Source of the DNA: Desulfurobacterium thermolithotrophum DSM 11699
Lineage (GTDB): Bacteria > Aquificota > Aquificia > Desulfurobacteriales > Desulfurobacteriaceae
Length of the DNA: 64,000 nucleotides
Assembly: GCF_000191045.1 (NCBI RefSeq)
Contig: NC_015185.1
Span: forward strand, 1,122,501-1,186,500
Direction: 5' to 3'
Shown here piece after piece: positions 8,506 through 18,800 of this stretch. The notes beneath the pieces are model-generated. The model was not told where the DNA came from. It ran no database searches and saw only the letters and a program-made list of their open reading frames with translations. Both the position numbers and the translations under genes were made by a program. Every line of letters starts with the position of its first letter. Position 1 is the stretch's first letter.

Positions 8506-10449
8506 TTAATCAAGTTTCTCAAGAGCTTCAAGAATTAGAAGACCTGCTTCGTTGATGCTGCTTTTTCCAATTAGGTTTGAAGCTCTAAGGACTATGAGCT
8601 CTTTTTCAAAAGTATCTGGATCAAGACCGGAAAGTTTCATAGCCTCTTTGAAGTTCTTTGGAAGAACTCTTACCTTCTTTTCCTTTTCATAAAGGGTACC
8701 TACTTTGCTAAGGGCTTCAAGGACTCTCACTGCAAGAGGTGTAATTGGGTTTGCAAATCCTTCTGGAGTTCCGGAAAGAGCACGTTTGATTAGCTTACCA
8801 GCTTCTGTAAGAACAATTGCTTCATTTTGCAAAATATCTATGTAACCACGAGCTTCAAGCTTATTAAGAGCATACTCAACTTCTTCCTTCCAAGTTTCAT
8901 CAAACTGTTCATAAACATCTTTAATGAAGAAACCTTTTTCTGGAAGTTTGTGAAGAACTTGAAGCTCAAATCTTGTGATGTGTGGAAGTCTTCTAATCTG
9001 GTATGCCATCTCTGCGTACATCTTTCCAGCTTCCGTTGCCTCACCACCACCGATGAGCTGGGCATCAACTCCTTTCTTGTACCAGTCAACGTTTGGAGAT
9101 GCAAACTCTTTATTTGCAATTATGATAGCCTTAACTGCAACGGCTGGAATTTCCCTCATTCCTCTTGTTTCCATATCCTCAAGAACTTTCTTACCGTACT
9201 CTGTCAGGTAGTGGACTCTCTTTCCTTCCTTCTCCTCAGCATGGATTAGGTTGAAAGATTCAAGTGTATAGAGGGACTCTTGGATGATGTCATACATCTT
9301 TTCATACCACTTATTGCCCTTTTCGTAAAAGCTCTTAAAGAGCTCCTCAACTGTCTTAACTTCGGCAAACTTGTTTTTAATCTCTTCCTTCTTCTGATAA
9401 CCCAAGTCCTGATAGAGTCTTCTACCGTAATGTTCAAGGAGATGTTTATACTCTTTGGCAGGTTTGTAGAACATGTAGTGGACAAGCTCATCAACCGTAG
9501 GCATTACACTTGGATCGCTTTCGTGGTGTTTCCATACCTCCTGAATAGCTTTGAGGAGCTCTGCATCGAGAATTTCAATGTTAATAGATTTAACAGGCTT
9601 AAAGCTTCTCTCCTTCCAGATCCTATAAGCCTCAAGTAGGTGCTCGCCAGCCGGAAGGATTTCACCGTCACCATCGATGTAGGCAAGTGCCATAAGGACT
9701 TCTTTCTCTTCGGCTGTAAGGGCTTCAACCCCCTCATCAACAACCTTACCAAGTGAATCCATAATGTCTTCAGAGATTACTGTCTCATAACTTGGAGCAA
9801 GGTATTCGCAGGCTTTCTTAATCTCCTGGCCAAGAGCTGTAAGAGCATAAACGTCAGAAGTTGGAACAGAAAATGCAAGAAGTCTCATAGCTCCCATGAG
9901 AAGAGGGAATCTTCCACCTGCTGGAAGCATTGAGGACTCTGCAGGTCCTGCTGGCATGTCCTTTATGTACTGGTAGAGCTCTCTATCTATTATCAATCTT
10001 GGGTGAGCGTTTCTGAAGATTTCATAGATATCCTTAGCGTACTTGTTAATTGCCTTAAACGTTCCTTTCTTCTCAACTTTTCTCTCTTCAATAAATCCTC
10101 TCTTTTCCAGCTCTCCTTCTGTAAGTGGACCAGGAATGTCCTCGTTTTCGATAGCTGTCTCTATCATCATAATAATTTCGGAGCCAAGCCATCTAAATTC
10201 TTCATTCCACTTTGAAGGGTGTTCTATTAAACCTTTTTGAATCATGTCATCTATTAAATTAGCAAGAGCTCTTCCCCAATATGTAAGAGAATATTCCAAC
10301 GGTCTTTCCATTCTAACTAAGTTCATTCTCTCAAGCTCAATAAATGGTGGTTCTTCAGACTTTGCAAAAAGTTGACAAGTTGGTGCTTTCTTAAGCTCCT
10401 CCTCCCTTATTCTCAAAAGTGCAAGCGCATGTTCTTTCCTAATTACCAT
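8506..10449 (-). CDS. DUF505-like protein with repeated winged-helix-like segments
   Basis: The 647-residue soluble protein resembles the DUF505 family known from Aquificales and some archaea (recognised by eye, not searched). It contains several copies of an LT-x-x-G-x2-hydrophobic pattern, such as LTYWGRALANLID, LTALGQEIKKACEYL, LTEYGKKVLEDME and LTEAGKLIKRAL. In winged-helix proteins this pattern marks the wing and the following helix, so tandem winged-helix units are likely. A DNA- or protein-binding role is inference. The ATG at 10449 follows a GGAGGGA site. It starts a two-gene unit with the downstream 357-aa protein. The IS481-like element is inserted 95 bp upstream and may have separated this gene from formerly neighbouring regulatory DNA. 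Confidence 0.75.
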   Translation of the reverse strand: MVIRKEHALALLRIREEELKKAPTCQLFAKSEEPPFIELERMNLVRMERPLEYSLTYWGRALANLIDDMIQKGLIEHPSKWNEEFRWLGSEIIMMIETAIENEDIPGPLTEGELEKRGFIEERKVEKKGTFKAINKYAKDIYEIFRNAHPRLIIDRELYQYIKDMPAGPAESSMLPAGGRFPLLMGAMRLLAFSVPTSDVYALTALGQEIKKACEYLAPSYETVISEDIMDSLGKVVDEGVEALTAEEKEVLMALAYIDGDGEILPAGEHLLEAYRIWKERSFKPVKSINIEILDAELLKAIQEVWKHHESDPSVMPTVDELVHYMFYKPAKEYKHLLEHYGRRLYQDLGYQKKEEIKNKFAEVKTVEELFKSFYEKGNKWYEKMYDIIQESLYTLESFNLIHAEEKEGKRVHYLTEYGKKVLEDMETRGMREIPAVAVKAIIIANKEFASPNVDWYKKGVDAQLIGGGEATEAGKMYAEMAYQIRRLPHITRFELQVLHKLPEKGFFIKDVYEQFDETWKEEVEYALNKLEARGYIDILQNEAIVLTEAGKLIKRALSGTPEGFANPITPLAVRVLEALSKVGTLYEKEKKVRVLPKNFKEAMKLSGLDPDTFEKELIVLRASNLIGKSSINEAGLLILEALEKLD

Positions 10450-10543
10450 TCTCTCCCTCCTTTCTTCGTTACTGTAGTTGTTTTGCTTCTATTATTTAAA
10501 TTATGTCAAATATCGTTTTAAGTCAACTAAAAAGTTTTTTTAT

Positions 10544-10572
10544 TGTTGAAGTTCAGATAGAAGGTGGACACC
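10544..10572 (+). repeat. Left terminal inverted repeat of IS481-like copy 1
   Basis: Starts TGTTGAAGTTCAG and ends GGTGGACACC. It matches the reverse complement of 11641-11668 (TGTTCGAGTTCA ... GGTGGACACC) with a one-base length difference. Confidence 0.85.
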
Positions 10573-10600
10573 CTACAATAACCTTTGAATACCACAAGGA

Positions 10601-10610
10601 GGTGTCCACC
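10601..10610 (+). promoter_or_regulatory. Internal decamer that can fold over the transposase ribosome-binding site
   Basis: GGTGTCCACC is the perfect inverted complement of GGTGGACACC at 10563-10572 inside the left terminal repeat. In a transcript reading into the element the two would form a 10-bp stem. The AAGGAGG site (10596-10602) would lie in its loop and stem edge, 10 nt before the ATG. It may also be an extra transposase-binding site. Confidence 0.5.
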
Positions 10611-10611
10611 G

Positions 10612-11739
10612 ATGAAACAATTGAAAAGATTCAAAGGAACATCCCTCCATATATCAAGCACAAATACAGCATTCAAAGAAACCCTGAAAGAAGGAAGAAG
10701 AGTAAAAAAGAAGCTTGACCTAACAAAAGACAGAAATGTTAAAAGGAGACTCAAATGGATAGAGTATTACCACAAAACAGGCAACGCCAGAAAAACATGC
10801 AGATACTTTGGCATCAGTCCAACAACCTTCTACAAGTGGAAAAAAAGATACGACAAGTACGGGATAGAAGGACTCCAAGACAGAAACAAAAGACCTCATA
10901 AAGTAAGACAACCCCAAACAGAACCAGAAATAGAACACATCATCGTCACAATAAGGGAAAAATTCCCAACCTGGAGCAAAGAAAAGATAGCAGCCTTCAT
11001 GGAAAGATACCTAAATGTAAAAATATCATCCTCTACAGTTTACAGGGTTCTCAAAAGACACGGACTAATAGAAAGAACCTGGAAACTAAAAAGTACCTAC
11101 AAGAGGAAGAAACAGAAAGGGAAAAAGAACCGCACCAGAAAAGGACTAAGAGCAGACAAACCAGGAACAATCCTCATGGACGTTAAATACCTCTACTGGT
11201 GCGGTAAAACCTTTTACCAGTTCACGGCAATAGACAAGTTCACCCGAATAGCATTTGCCAAGGTTTATTCTACAAAAAGCAGCAGGAGCGGAAGAAGGTT
11301 TTTTGAAGAACTTGAAAAATTTCTTCCCTTCAAGATAGAGAAAGTTCAAACGGATAACGGGAGCGAATTTTTAGGGGAGTTAGACGAATATCTTAAAAGA
11401 AAAGGGATAGAACACTACTTTAGTTATCCGAAATCTCCCAAGACTAATGCGCATGTAGAAAGGTTTATTCAAACGACAGAAAGTGAACTATGGATGATAG
11501 AAGGAACAGAACCGACTGTTGATGAGATGAATAAAAAACTTTTTGAGTATTTAAAGATTTACAACTTTCTTAGACCCCATCACTCTTTAAATTACAAGAC
11601 TCCCGCTGAGAAGTTTGAGGACTATATTAGAAGTCATCAAGGTGTCCACCATGTATTGAACTCGAACATTTATTTGAAGAGATGCTCATCAAGCTATAAA
11701 TTTTTTGAAGTCTCTTCTTTAACTTATGAGGAAATGTAA
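10612..11739 (+). CDS. IS481-like DDE transposase; C-terminal tail supplied by flanking DNA
   Basis: The 375-residue product starts MKQLKRFKGTSLHIS after an AAGGAGG site. An N-terminal helix-turn-helix (ARKTCRYFGISPTTFYKWKK) is followed by an integrase-core domain with the acidic triad in ILMDVKYLYW, VQTDNGSEF and the glutamate of VERFIQTTESE. It catalyses cut-and-paste or copy movement of the element. No in-frame stop lies before the right end at 11668. The frame exits after ...HHVLNSN and picks up 23 residues of host sequence before stopping 3 nt upstream of the mutL ATG. This copy looks intact, unlike the copy at 30187. Confidence 0.88.
   Translation: MKQLKRFKGTSLHISSTNTAFKETLKEGRRVKKKLDLTKDRNVKRRLKWIEYYHKTGNARKTCRYFGISPTTFYKWKKRYDKYGIEGLQDRNKRPHKVRQPQTEPEIEHIIVTIREKFPTWSKEKIAAFMERYLNVKISSSTVYRVLKRHGLIERTWKLKSTYKRKKQKGKKNRTRKGLRADKPGTILMDVKYLYWCGKTFYQFTAIDKFTRIAFAKVYSTKSSRSGRRFFEELEKFLPFKIEKVQTDNGSEFLGELDEYLKRKGIEHYFSYPKSPKTNAHVERFIQTTESELWMIEGTEPTVDEMNKKLFEYLKIYNFLRPHHSLNYKTPAEKFEDYIRSHQGVHHVLNSNIYLKRCSSSYKFFEVSSLTYEEM
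11641..11668 (+). repeat. Right terminal inverted repeat of IS481-like copy 1
   Basis: Starts GGTGTCCACC and ends GAACA. Its complement matches the left end. It also encodes the last conserved residues of the transposase. Confidence 0.85.
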
Positions 11740-11742
11740 GAA

Positions 11743-13191
11743 ATGATAAAGAGATTACCTCCTGAGATAATTTCAAAAATTGCTTCTGGACAGATAGCTT
11801 CTTCTCCAATGAACGTTTTAAAAGAGCTGATAGAAAATGCAATTGATGCAAAAGCTACAGAAATCTTGATAAGAATAAAGGATCACTTTAACTTTAAAGT
11901 CACTGATAATGGAATAGGTATACCCTACAAAGAATTACCAACTGCTGTTGAAAGATTTACAACAAGTAAAATCAGCACAATCAGAGATTTATCACAAATA
12001 AATACTTACGGATTTAGAGGAGAAGCTCTATATGCAATTTCTCAAGTCTCTCATCTTACGATAAAATCACGATTTCAAGAAGAGTCTATTGGAGGAAAAT
12101 TAGAAGTAAAAGGAGGAAAAATCCTTTCCCATTCTCCCATTTCCTTTTCTCGAGGAACTTCAGTTTTAGTAAGTTCTCTTTACTTCAATGTTCCAGTTAG
12201 AAAGAAATGTTTTGACTTAAGAGAAAAAAGAAATTTAAAAAAAATCGTTAAAACCTTTGCTCTTTGTAGACCTGAGATAACTTTTAAGCTTGATAATGAA
12301 GTTTTTTTTGCCTCTTCGTTAGAAGAAAGGATAAGACAAATTTTTGGAAAAGAAATTACCTTTGAAAAGGAACTATCCAAAAGATTCACTATTTTTTATC
12401 TAACAGAAAAAGAAGAAGGAAGGAGAAAAATAAGCTTTATCTTCGTTAATAAAAGACCTGTTTCTCTTCCAGAAGTTGAAAAAGTTCTAAGTGAGTTAAA
12501 TATCAAAAATTACATACTGTTCATAAATGTAACACCAGAAGAAGTAGATGTTAATGTTACTCCTACCAAAGATAAAGTTATTTTAAGAGACTTCTCAATT
12601 TTAGAAGAAATGAAAAATTTACTAGCAAAGAAAGTTTTTCTTCCTACCTTCCCTGTTTTAAGAGAAAAAAAAGAAATTCACTATCAAACACCAATAGAGG
12701 TCTTGGGTAGTGATGGCACGATAATAGTTGCTCATGACAGTGAATACTTTTACTTTTTTGATCAGCATTTAATCCACGAAAGGGTAAACTATGAAGAATT
12801 AATAAGTCTACTCTTTTCAAAAAAAGTTCCATTGAAAAGAATTTTTCCTCCTATGGAAGTAGATTTTTCCGTTAAATTAACAGATAAACTTGAAAAATTT
12901 GGAATAGAGTATGAAAAAGTAGGAAAAACTATTTTTATTCATTCAATTCCAGAGATTTTAAGAGTTGAAGATATAAAGAAAATAATAAATGGAGAAACTC
13001 CTGAGTCTATAGCAGAAATCGCCTGTAAAAAAGCAATAAAAAGCGGATACAAACCCTTGAATTTTAATGATATAAAGGAACTTTTTGAAAAATACCTACT
13101 TTGCAAAAATAGGGAAACCTGTCCCCATGGAAGACCAATATACTACCGAATTAAAAAGAGCAAAATAATGAGAAAGGTAGGGAGAAATTAA
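11743..13191 (+). CDS. mutL: DNA mismatch repair protein MutL (endonuclease type)
   Basis: The 482-residue protein has an N-terminal GHKL ATPase: ELIENAIDA with Glu28 and Asn32, DNGIGI at 55-60, a TSK motif and GFRGEAL. The C-terminal dimerisation domain carries DQHLIHERVNYE, which fits the metal-dependent nicking motif DQHA(X)2E(X)4E with Ala replaced by Leu. It also has ACKKAIKSG and CPHGRP, further metal-site motifs. It should therefore nick the error-containing strand without MutH, as Aquifex MutL does. It is shorter than most MutL proteins, mainly in the linker. The ATG is preceded by GAGGAA. It ends one base before the stop codon of the convergent pstB. The IS481-like element lies immediately upstream, so its promoter may be displaced or IS-supplied. 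Confidence 0.93.
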   Translation: MIKRLPPEIISKIASGQIASSPMNVLKELIENAIDAKATEILIRIKDHFNFKVTDNGIGIPYKELPTAVERFTTSKISTIRDLSQINTYGFRGEALYAISQVSHLTIKSRFQEESIGGKLEVKGGKILSHSPISFSRGTSVLVSSLYFNVPVRKKCFDLREKRNLKKIVKTFALCRPEITFKLDNEVFFASSLEERIRQIFGKEITFEKELSKRFTIFYLTEKEEGRRKISFIFVNKRPVSLPEVEKVLSELNIKNYILFINVTPEEVDVNVTPTKDKVILRDFSILEEMKNLLAKKVFLPTFPVLREKKEIHYQTPIEVLGSDGTIIVAHDSEYFYFFDQHLIHERVNYEELISLLFSKKVPLKRIFPPMEVDFSVKLTDKLEKFGIEYEKVGKTIFIHSIPEILRVEDIKKIINGETPESIAEIACKKAIKSGYKPLNFNDIKELFEKYLLCKNRETCPHGRPIYYRIKKSKIMRKVGRN

Positions 13192-13971
13192 CTATCCAAA
13201 GCGTCCGGTTATGTAATCCTCTGTAAGCTGTTCCTTAGGTTTAACAAAGAGTTCTTCAGTCTTATTAAATTCTATGAGTTCACCTAAGTACATAAAGGCA
13301 GTATAATCTGAAACCCTAGCTGCTTGCTGCATATTGTGAGTTACTATTATTATAGTTAAACGGCCTCGAAAGCTAACAACCAATTCTTCTATCTTCCCTG
13401 TTGAAATAGGATCAAGTGCTGAAGTAGGTTCATCAAAAAGTAAAACTTCAGGTTCTACAGCTATAGCCCTTGCTATACAAAGCCTTTGTTGTTGACCTCC
13501 TGAAAGACCAGATGCAGGATCTTTCAACCTATCCTTAACTTCATCCCAGAGAGCTGCATCCTTTAGTGCTTTTTCTACTCTATCTTCAAGTTCACTTTTA
13601 TTCTTTAGCCCTTTTAATCTTAAACCATAAGCAACATTATCAAAGATTGACATTGGGAAAGCTGTTGGTTTTTGAAAAACCATTCCAACTCGACTTCTTA
13701 GTCTTATTAGATCATAATCCTTATCAAGAATATTTTCTTCATCCAAAAGTATCCTTCCTTCATATCTATTACCAGGATAAAGATCATGCATTCTGTTAAA
13801 ACATCTAAGTAATGTTGTTTTTCCACATCCGGAAGGACCTATCAGCGCCGTTATCCTTTTTTCTGGAACCTTAAAAGAGATATTTTTTAACGCATGTTTA
13901 CTTCCATAGTAAAAGTTTAGATTTTCAACTATTAACTTCGGTTTTTCTTCTATTTGAACTATGTAAGCCAT
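13192..13971 (-). CDS. pstB: Phosphate ABC transporter ATPase PstB
   Basis: The 259-residue ATPase drives high-affinity phosphate import. Walker [10 protein letters not shown], signature LSGGQQQR, Walker [12 protein letters not shown] and the switch histidine in VTHNMQQA are all present. FNRMHDL and [21 protein letters not shown] are typical of PstB. It is the last gene of pstC-pstA-pstB. Its stop codon directly abuts that of mutL on the other strand, with no terminator between them. Confidence 0.95.
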   Translation of the reverse strand: MAYIVQIEEKPKLIVENLNFYYGSKHALKNISFKVPEKRITALIGPSGCGKTTLLRCFNRMHDLYPGNRYEGRILLDEENILDKDYDLIRLRSRVGMVFQKPTAFPMSIFDNVAYGLRLKGLKNKSELEDRVEKALKDAALWDEVKDRLKDPASGLSGGQQQRLCIARAIAVEPEVLLFDEPTSALDPISTGKIEELVVSFRGRLTIIIVTHNMQQAARVSDYTAFMYLGELIEFNKTEELFVKPKEQLTEDYITGRFG

Positions 13972-13986
13972 CGAGTAACTCCTCCA

Positions 13987-14829
13987 CTATTTTTTGAACT
14001 TATAGTGAGCTATAACCCTTCCAAGAATATTTGCACTTAAAACACCAAAGGTGAGAATAATTGCAGCTGCCCAGGCAAGTTTCTGCCAGTAAGGATATGG
14101 ACTCATTGCATAATCATACATAGTAACTGTAAGAGAAGCTATAGGCTGAGTCATATCAACAGTAAAGAAGTTATTGTTAAAGGAAGTAAAAAGGAGCGGT
14201 GCTGTTTCTCCTCCAATTCTTGCAACAGAGAGGATTATCCCAGTTATAACTCCCGTTATTGCTGCTCTATATACAATATCTTTTATTACCTTAAACTTTG
14301 TAGCTCCTAAGGCATATCCAGCCTCTCTAAGCTCAGGAGGAACCAGTCTTAACATATCATCTGTTGTTCTTAAAACAATCGGAATCATCATTATCGCAAG
14401 AGAAAGGGAACCTGCAATTCCCATAAAGTGACCAACAGGTTTTACCAAAATAGCGTAAATGAAAGTTCCAATTACTATTGAAGGAACGCTCATCATGATA
14501 TCCGAAAGATCTCTAACAATATTAGCCAATCTACTATTTCTTCCGTACTCAGAAAGATAAGTCCCAGCAAGTATTCCTAAGGGAATTCCTATAATCGTTG
14601 CAACAAAAACTATTAAAGCCTGTCCGACTATAGCGTGTTTCAAACCGCCTGTTTCATCTCCTGGAGATGGAGGTTCTCCAATAAAAACTTCTAAAGATAA
14701 CGTAGAAAATCCTTTATAAAGAAGTGTTCCAAGTATCCAAAAGAGCCACATAATACCAAACAAAGCTGCAGCCGTTGAGAGAACTAAAACTATGCTGTTT
14801 ACTATCTTTCTTTTTGTAAACGCGTCCAA
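13987..14829 (-). CDS. pstA: Phosphate ABC transporter permease PstA
   Basis: The 280-residue inner-membrane permease has about six transmembrane segments. The ABC-permease EAA loop is visible as LREAGYALGATKFKVIKDIV, and EPPSPGDETGGLKHAIVG is typical of PstA. It pairs with PstC to form the phosphate channel. It lies 3 nt downstream of pstC and 15 nt upstream of pstB. Confidence 0.94.
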   Translation of the reverse strand: MDAFTKRKIVNSIVLVLSTAAALFGIMWLFWILGTLLYKGFSTLSLEVFIGEPPSPGDETGGLKHAIVGQALIVFVATIIGIPLGILAGTYLSEYGRNSRLANIVRDLSDIMMSVPSIVIGTFIYAILVKPVGHFMGIAGSLSLAIMMIPIVLRTTDDMLRLVPPELREAGYALGATKFKVIKDIVYRAAITGVITGIILSVARIGGETAPLLFTSFNNNFFTVDMTQPIASLTVTMYDYAMSPYPYWQKLAWAAAIILTFGVLSANILGRVIAHYKFKK

Positions 14830-14832
14830 CTT

Positions 14833-15756
14833 TTACCTCTCAACCTTTCTTAAGAATATAAATTTTCCGATAGCTATAATTAAAAAGCTCATAACAAAAA
14901 GAATAAGAGCAAGATAAAAGAGACTGGAAAGATATAAGTCTGTGTCTGCTTCTGTAAATTCGTTAGCAAGAGTAACTGTAATTGAAGTTGCAGGTTCTAA
15001 CAAAGACTTAGGAATTACAGGTTGATTACCCATTACAAACGTAACTGCCATAGTTTCTCCTAATGCTCTTCCCAAAGAAAGGATAATACCCCCAATTACA
15101 CCTAATTTAGTATAAGGAATTACAACATCTTTCATGACATCCCATTTAGTTGCACCAAGAGCGTATGCAGACTCTTTCAAAATAGGTGGTACCATATTAA
15201 AGGAATCTCTTGCAATTGCTGCAGTAAATGGAAGAATCATTATAGAAAGAACAATTGAAGCTGTTAAAAGACCTATTCCCGGAGTGTAGCCTGCAAACCA
15301 TTCTCCAATTAACGGAAGCTTAGCAAGCGTTTGATGAATTATTGGTTGAACTTTGTCTCTCATGAAAGGCGCAAAGTAGAAAAGTCCCCACATACCGTAA
15401 ATGATACTTGGAATTGCAGCTAAGAGCTCTATTGCAACTCCTACAGGAGTCCTTAAAAAGTAAGGAGAAATCTCTGTAAGAAATATAGCTATACCAATAG
15501 CAACAGGAACTGCAATTAAGATAGCTATTACAGTGCTTACTATAGAACCAAATATTGCAGGAGCTCCTCCAAACTTATCTAAGGGAGGGTTCCACGTAGT
15601 AGAGGTAATAAATTTCCATATCCCAAAAGTTTGAAGGGAAAGAGAGGATTCCTTGTAAAGGACTACAAAAAGGACTAATAGAATAGTTATTACGAGTAAA
15701 GTTGAAGCCAGAGCAACTTTTTCAAAAGTCCAATTTATTAGGTAACTTCTCTTCAC
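14833..15756 (-). CDS. pstC: Phosphate ABC transporter permease PstC
   Basis: The 307-residue membrane permease has an N-terminal transmembrane segment, a periplasmic region (TTWNPPLDKFGGAPAIFGS) and the EAA loop LKESAYALGATKWDVMKDVV. It uses a GTG start. It is the first pst gene in the window and is divergent from dnaE across a 95-bp spacer. The phosphate-binding protein gene pstS, normally just upstream, and phoU are both missing here, so the binding protein must be encoded elsewhere. Confidence 0.94.
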   Translation of the reverse strand: MKRSYLINWTFEKVALASTLLVITILLVLFVVLYKESSLSLQTFGIWKFITSTTWNPPLDKFGGAPAIFGSIVSTVIAILIAVPVAIGIAIFLTEISPYFLRTPVGVAIELLAAIPSIIYGMWGLFYFAPFMRDKVQPIIHQTLAKLPLIGEWFAGYTPGIGLLTASIVLSIMILPFTAAIARDSFNMVPPILKESAYALGATKWDVMKDVVIPYTKLGVIGGIILSLGRALGETMAVTFVMGNQPVIPKSLLEPATSITVTLANEFTEADTDLYLSSLFYLALILFVMSFLIIAIGKFIFLRKVER

Positions 15757-15851
15757 CGCTACCTCTTAGGTTAGGTTGTAAAATTTCATTGGTAAGTATA
15801 GCTTTTTTTCTTGAAAAAGTGTTATCAAATTCTTAACAAAGAGAGGAAAAA

Positions 15852-18800
15852 ATGGCAAATAAAGGAGATTTTGTCCATCTCCATCTTCACTCTCAGTATT
15901 CCCTTCTTGATGGTGCTATAAAGATAAAAGACTTAGTAAAAAAAGCCAAAGAGTACGGTATGTCTGCAGTTGCAGTTACAGATCACGGTAACATGTATGC
16001 TTCGTACGAACTTTATAAAGAGTGTACCGCTGAAGGAATTAAACCAATAATTGGACAGGAATTTTACATAGCTAAGGGATCAAGATTTGATAGAAAAAAG
16101 GGAAATGAAGGAGAAAAAGGAAGCTATCACCTAGTTCTTTTGGCAAAGAATGAAATAGGGTTAAAAAACCTTATGAAACTTAGTTCTATAGCTTTTTTAG
16201 AAGGTTTTTACTATAAACCCAGAATAGATAAAGAAGTTCTTGAAAAGTACAGCGAGGGATTAATTGCTCTATCAGCCTGTATACAGGGAGAAATTCCGGT
16301 TCTTTATCTTCAGGGAAAGGAAGAAGAAGCAAAAAATGTAGCAAAATGGTATAAAGAATTATTTGGAGACGATTTTTATTTAGAAATTCAGTATCACGGC
16401 ATAAAAGAACAGGAAAAGGCAAATCAGTTTCTTATAAAACTTTCCAAGGAATTAGATATCGATTTAGTAGCCACGAATGATGCTCACTATCTTGAAAAAG
16501 AAGATTGGGAAGCCCACGATGTTCTTCTATGTCTTCAAACAGGAAAAAAGCTATCTGATGAAAATAGACTACGTTTTTCTACAAAGGAATTTTACTTTAA
16601 AGATGCTAATGAAATGCTTGAACTCTTTAAAGAAGTTCCTCATGCCGTTTTCAACACATTAAAGGTTGCGGAAAAAATTGATGTAAAAATAAAAAACACG
16701 GGATATCTACTTCCAAAATACGATGTACCACCAGATTATACCTATGAATCCTATCTTAGAGAGCTTGCTGAAAAAGGTCTTGAGAGACGATTTAAAGAAT
16801 TAGGAATAACCAATGGCGAAATCAAACAAAAATACTATCAGAGATTGCAGCATGAACTAAAAATAATTTCAGATATGGGATTTCCAGGTTACTTTCTCAT
16901 CGTTTGGGACTTTATCAACTGGGCAAAGAAGAATGGCATTCCTGTAGGACCTGGGAGAGGTTCAGCAGCAGGTTCATTAGTAGCCTATGCCATAGGTATT
17001 ACCGATATAGATCCTTTAAGATTTAATCTTCTCTTTGAAAGGTTTCTCAATCCTGAAAGAGTAACAATGCCAGATATTGATGTTGACATTTGTCAGGAGG
17101 GAAGGGATAGAGTTATTCAATACGTTAGAGATAAGTACGGTGAAGATAAGGTCTGTCAGATAATTACTTTTGGAACTATGAAAACAAAAATGGTTGTAAG
17201 AGATGTTGGAAGAGTTTTAGGCATTCCTCCAAAAGAAGTAGATAAATTTGCAAAGCTCATACCAAATGACGCTAAGTCAATTGAGGATGCAATCGATAGA
17301 GCTCCAGAAATTAAAGAGTTAGCTCAAGAAAATGAAACAATTTCAAAACTTTTAAAAATAGCCTCTAAACTCCAAGGACTTGCAAGACAAACAGGTGTTC
17401 ACGCTGCAGGCGTTGTTATCGCACCAGATACTCTTACAAAGTATATCCCCTTAGCCAAAAGTAAAGACGGAGATATAACAACCCAGTACGACATGGGACA
17501 GATTGAATCTCTTGGTCTTTTAAAGATGGACTTTTTAGGTCTAAAAACTTTAACGATTATTGATAAAACAATAAAGTTGATTAAAGAAAGACATGGAATT
17601 GAAATAGACACGAGAAAAATACCTCTTGATGATGAAAAGACGTTTAAGCTCCTTCAGGAAGGAAACACCGTTGGGGTTTTCCAGCTTGAATCTCAAGGAA
17701 TGAGAAATTTGATGAGAAGACTTAAACCCTCTGTTTTTGAGGACATTATTGCTCTTGTTGCTCTTTACCGCCCCGGACCATTAAACTCTGGAATGGCAGA
17801 AAGCTACATAAGAAGAAAACACGGTCTTGAACCGGTTGATTACATATTTCCTGAACTTGAACCTTACCTTAAGGAAACCTACGGTCTTTTCATCTATCAG
17901 GAACAGATAATGCAAATTGCAAACGTTCTTGCCGGCTACTCGCTTGGAGAAGCTGATATTTTGCGTCGTGCAATGGGTAAGAAAAAGAAAGATGTTATGG
18001 AAGAACAAAGAAACATCTTCATTACAAGGGCTGTTGAACGAGGTTATCCAAGAGAAAAGGTTGAAAAACTCTTTGACGATATAGCTAAATTTGCAGAATA
18101 CGGCTTTAACAAGTCTCACTCTGCTGCCTATGGCTTTCTTGCTTACGTAACCGCATATCTAAAAGCTCATTATCCAAAAGAGCTTATGACAACAATGCTT
18201 TCGATAGATTATGATAAGACTGACGAAATTGTAAAACTAATAAAAGATTGCAGAGAAAATGGTATTCCTGTATTTCCACCTGATGTTAATAAAAGCGATG
18301 CTCTTTTCTCAATTGAAGGCAAAGGAATACGTTTTGGGCTTGCTGGAATTAAGGGTGTTGGAGAAAAAGCTGCACAACATATAGTTAAAATAAGGAAAGA
18401 AAATGGAGAGTTTAAAGATCTTTACGATTTTTGTGAGAGAGTAGATCTAAAACAAGTAAACAAAAAAGTAATAGAATCCTTAATAAAAGCAGGAGCTTTT
18501 GACTCAACAGGTATTTCAAGAGCGGCAAATCTTGAAGTTCTAGATAACGCAATGTCTGTTGCTCAAAGTCTTCAGAAAACAAAAAGCAAAGGATTAATGA
18601 ACCTTTTTGATAACGAAACAAAAATCGTAAATAAAGAATTTCCAAAGGTTAGGGAATGGCCCGATAGAATTAAGCTAGAATACGAAAGACAGGCAATAGG
18701 CTTTTACCTTTCAGGTCATCCTCTTCTTGAGTATAAAGATATTGTTCAGTTTAGTTTCGATTTAACATCTGAAAAAGATAGCTGGAAAGACGGTCAAGAA

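Larger units (their letters stand above)
10544..11668 (+). mobile_element. IS481-like insertion sequence, copy 1 (1125 bp)
   Basis: The ends were set by comparing this copy with the one at 30187-31310. Both begin TGTT and end AACA, with imperfect 28/29-bp terminal inverted repeats that share GGTGGACACC at the inner end. The element is flanked by a perfect 5-bp direct repeat TTTAT (10539-10543 and 11669-11673). It contains one DDE transposase gene. It lies between the divergently arranged DUF505-like gene and mutL, and probably separates mutL from its original promoter. Confidence 0.9.

Noticed and set aside
10503-10718. Short plus-strand frame across the IS481-like left end
   Set aside because: It spans the insertion junction and overlaps the transposase in another frame. 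It has no ribosome-binding site or family resemblance.
15776-15782. Single TTGTAAA between pstC and dnaE
   Set aside because: Only one unit and no 11-bp partner, so it does not meet the array pattern seen at nuo and acn.
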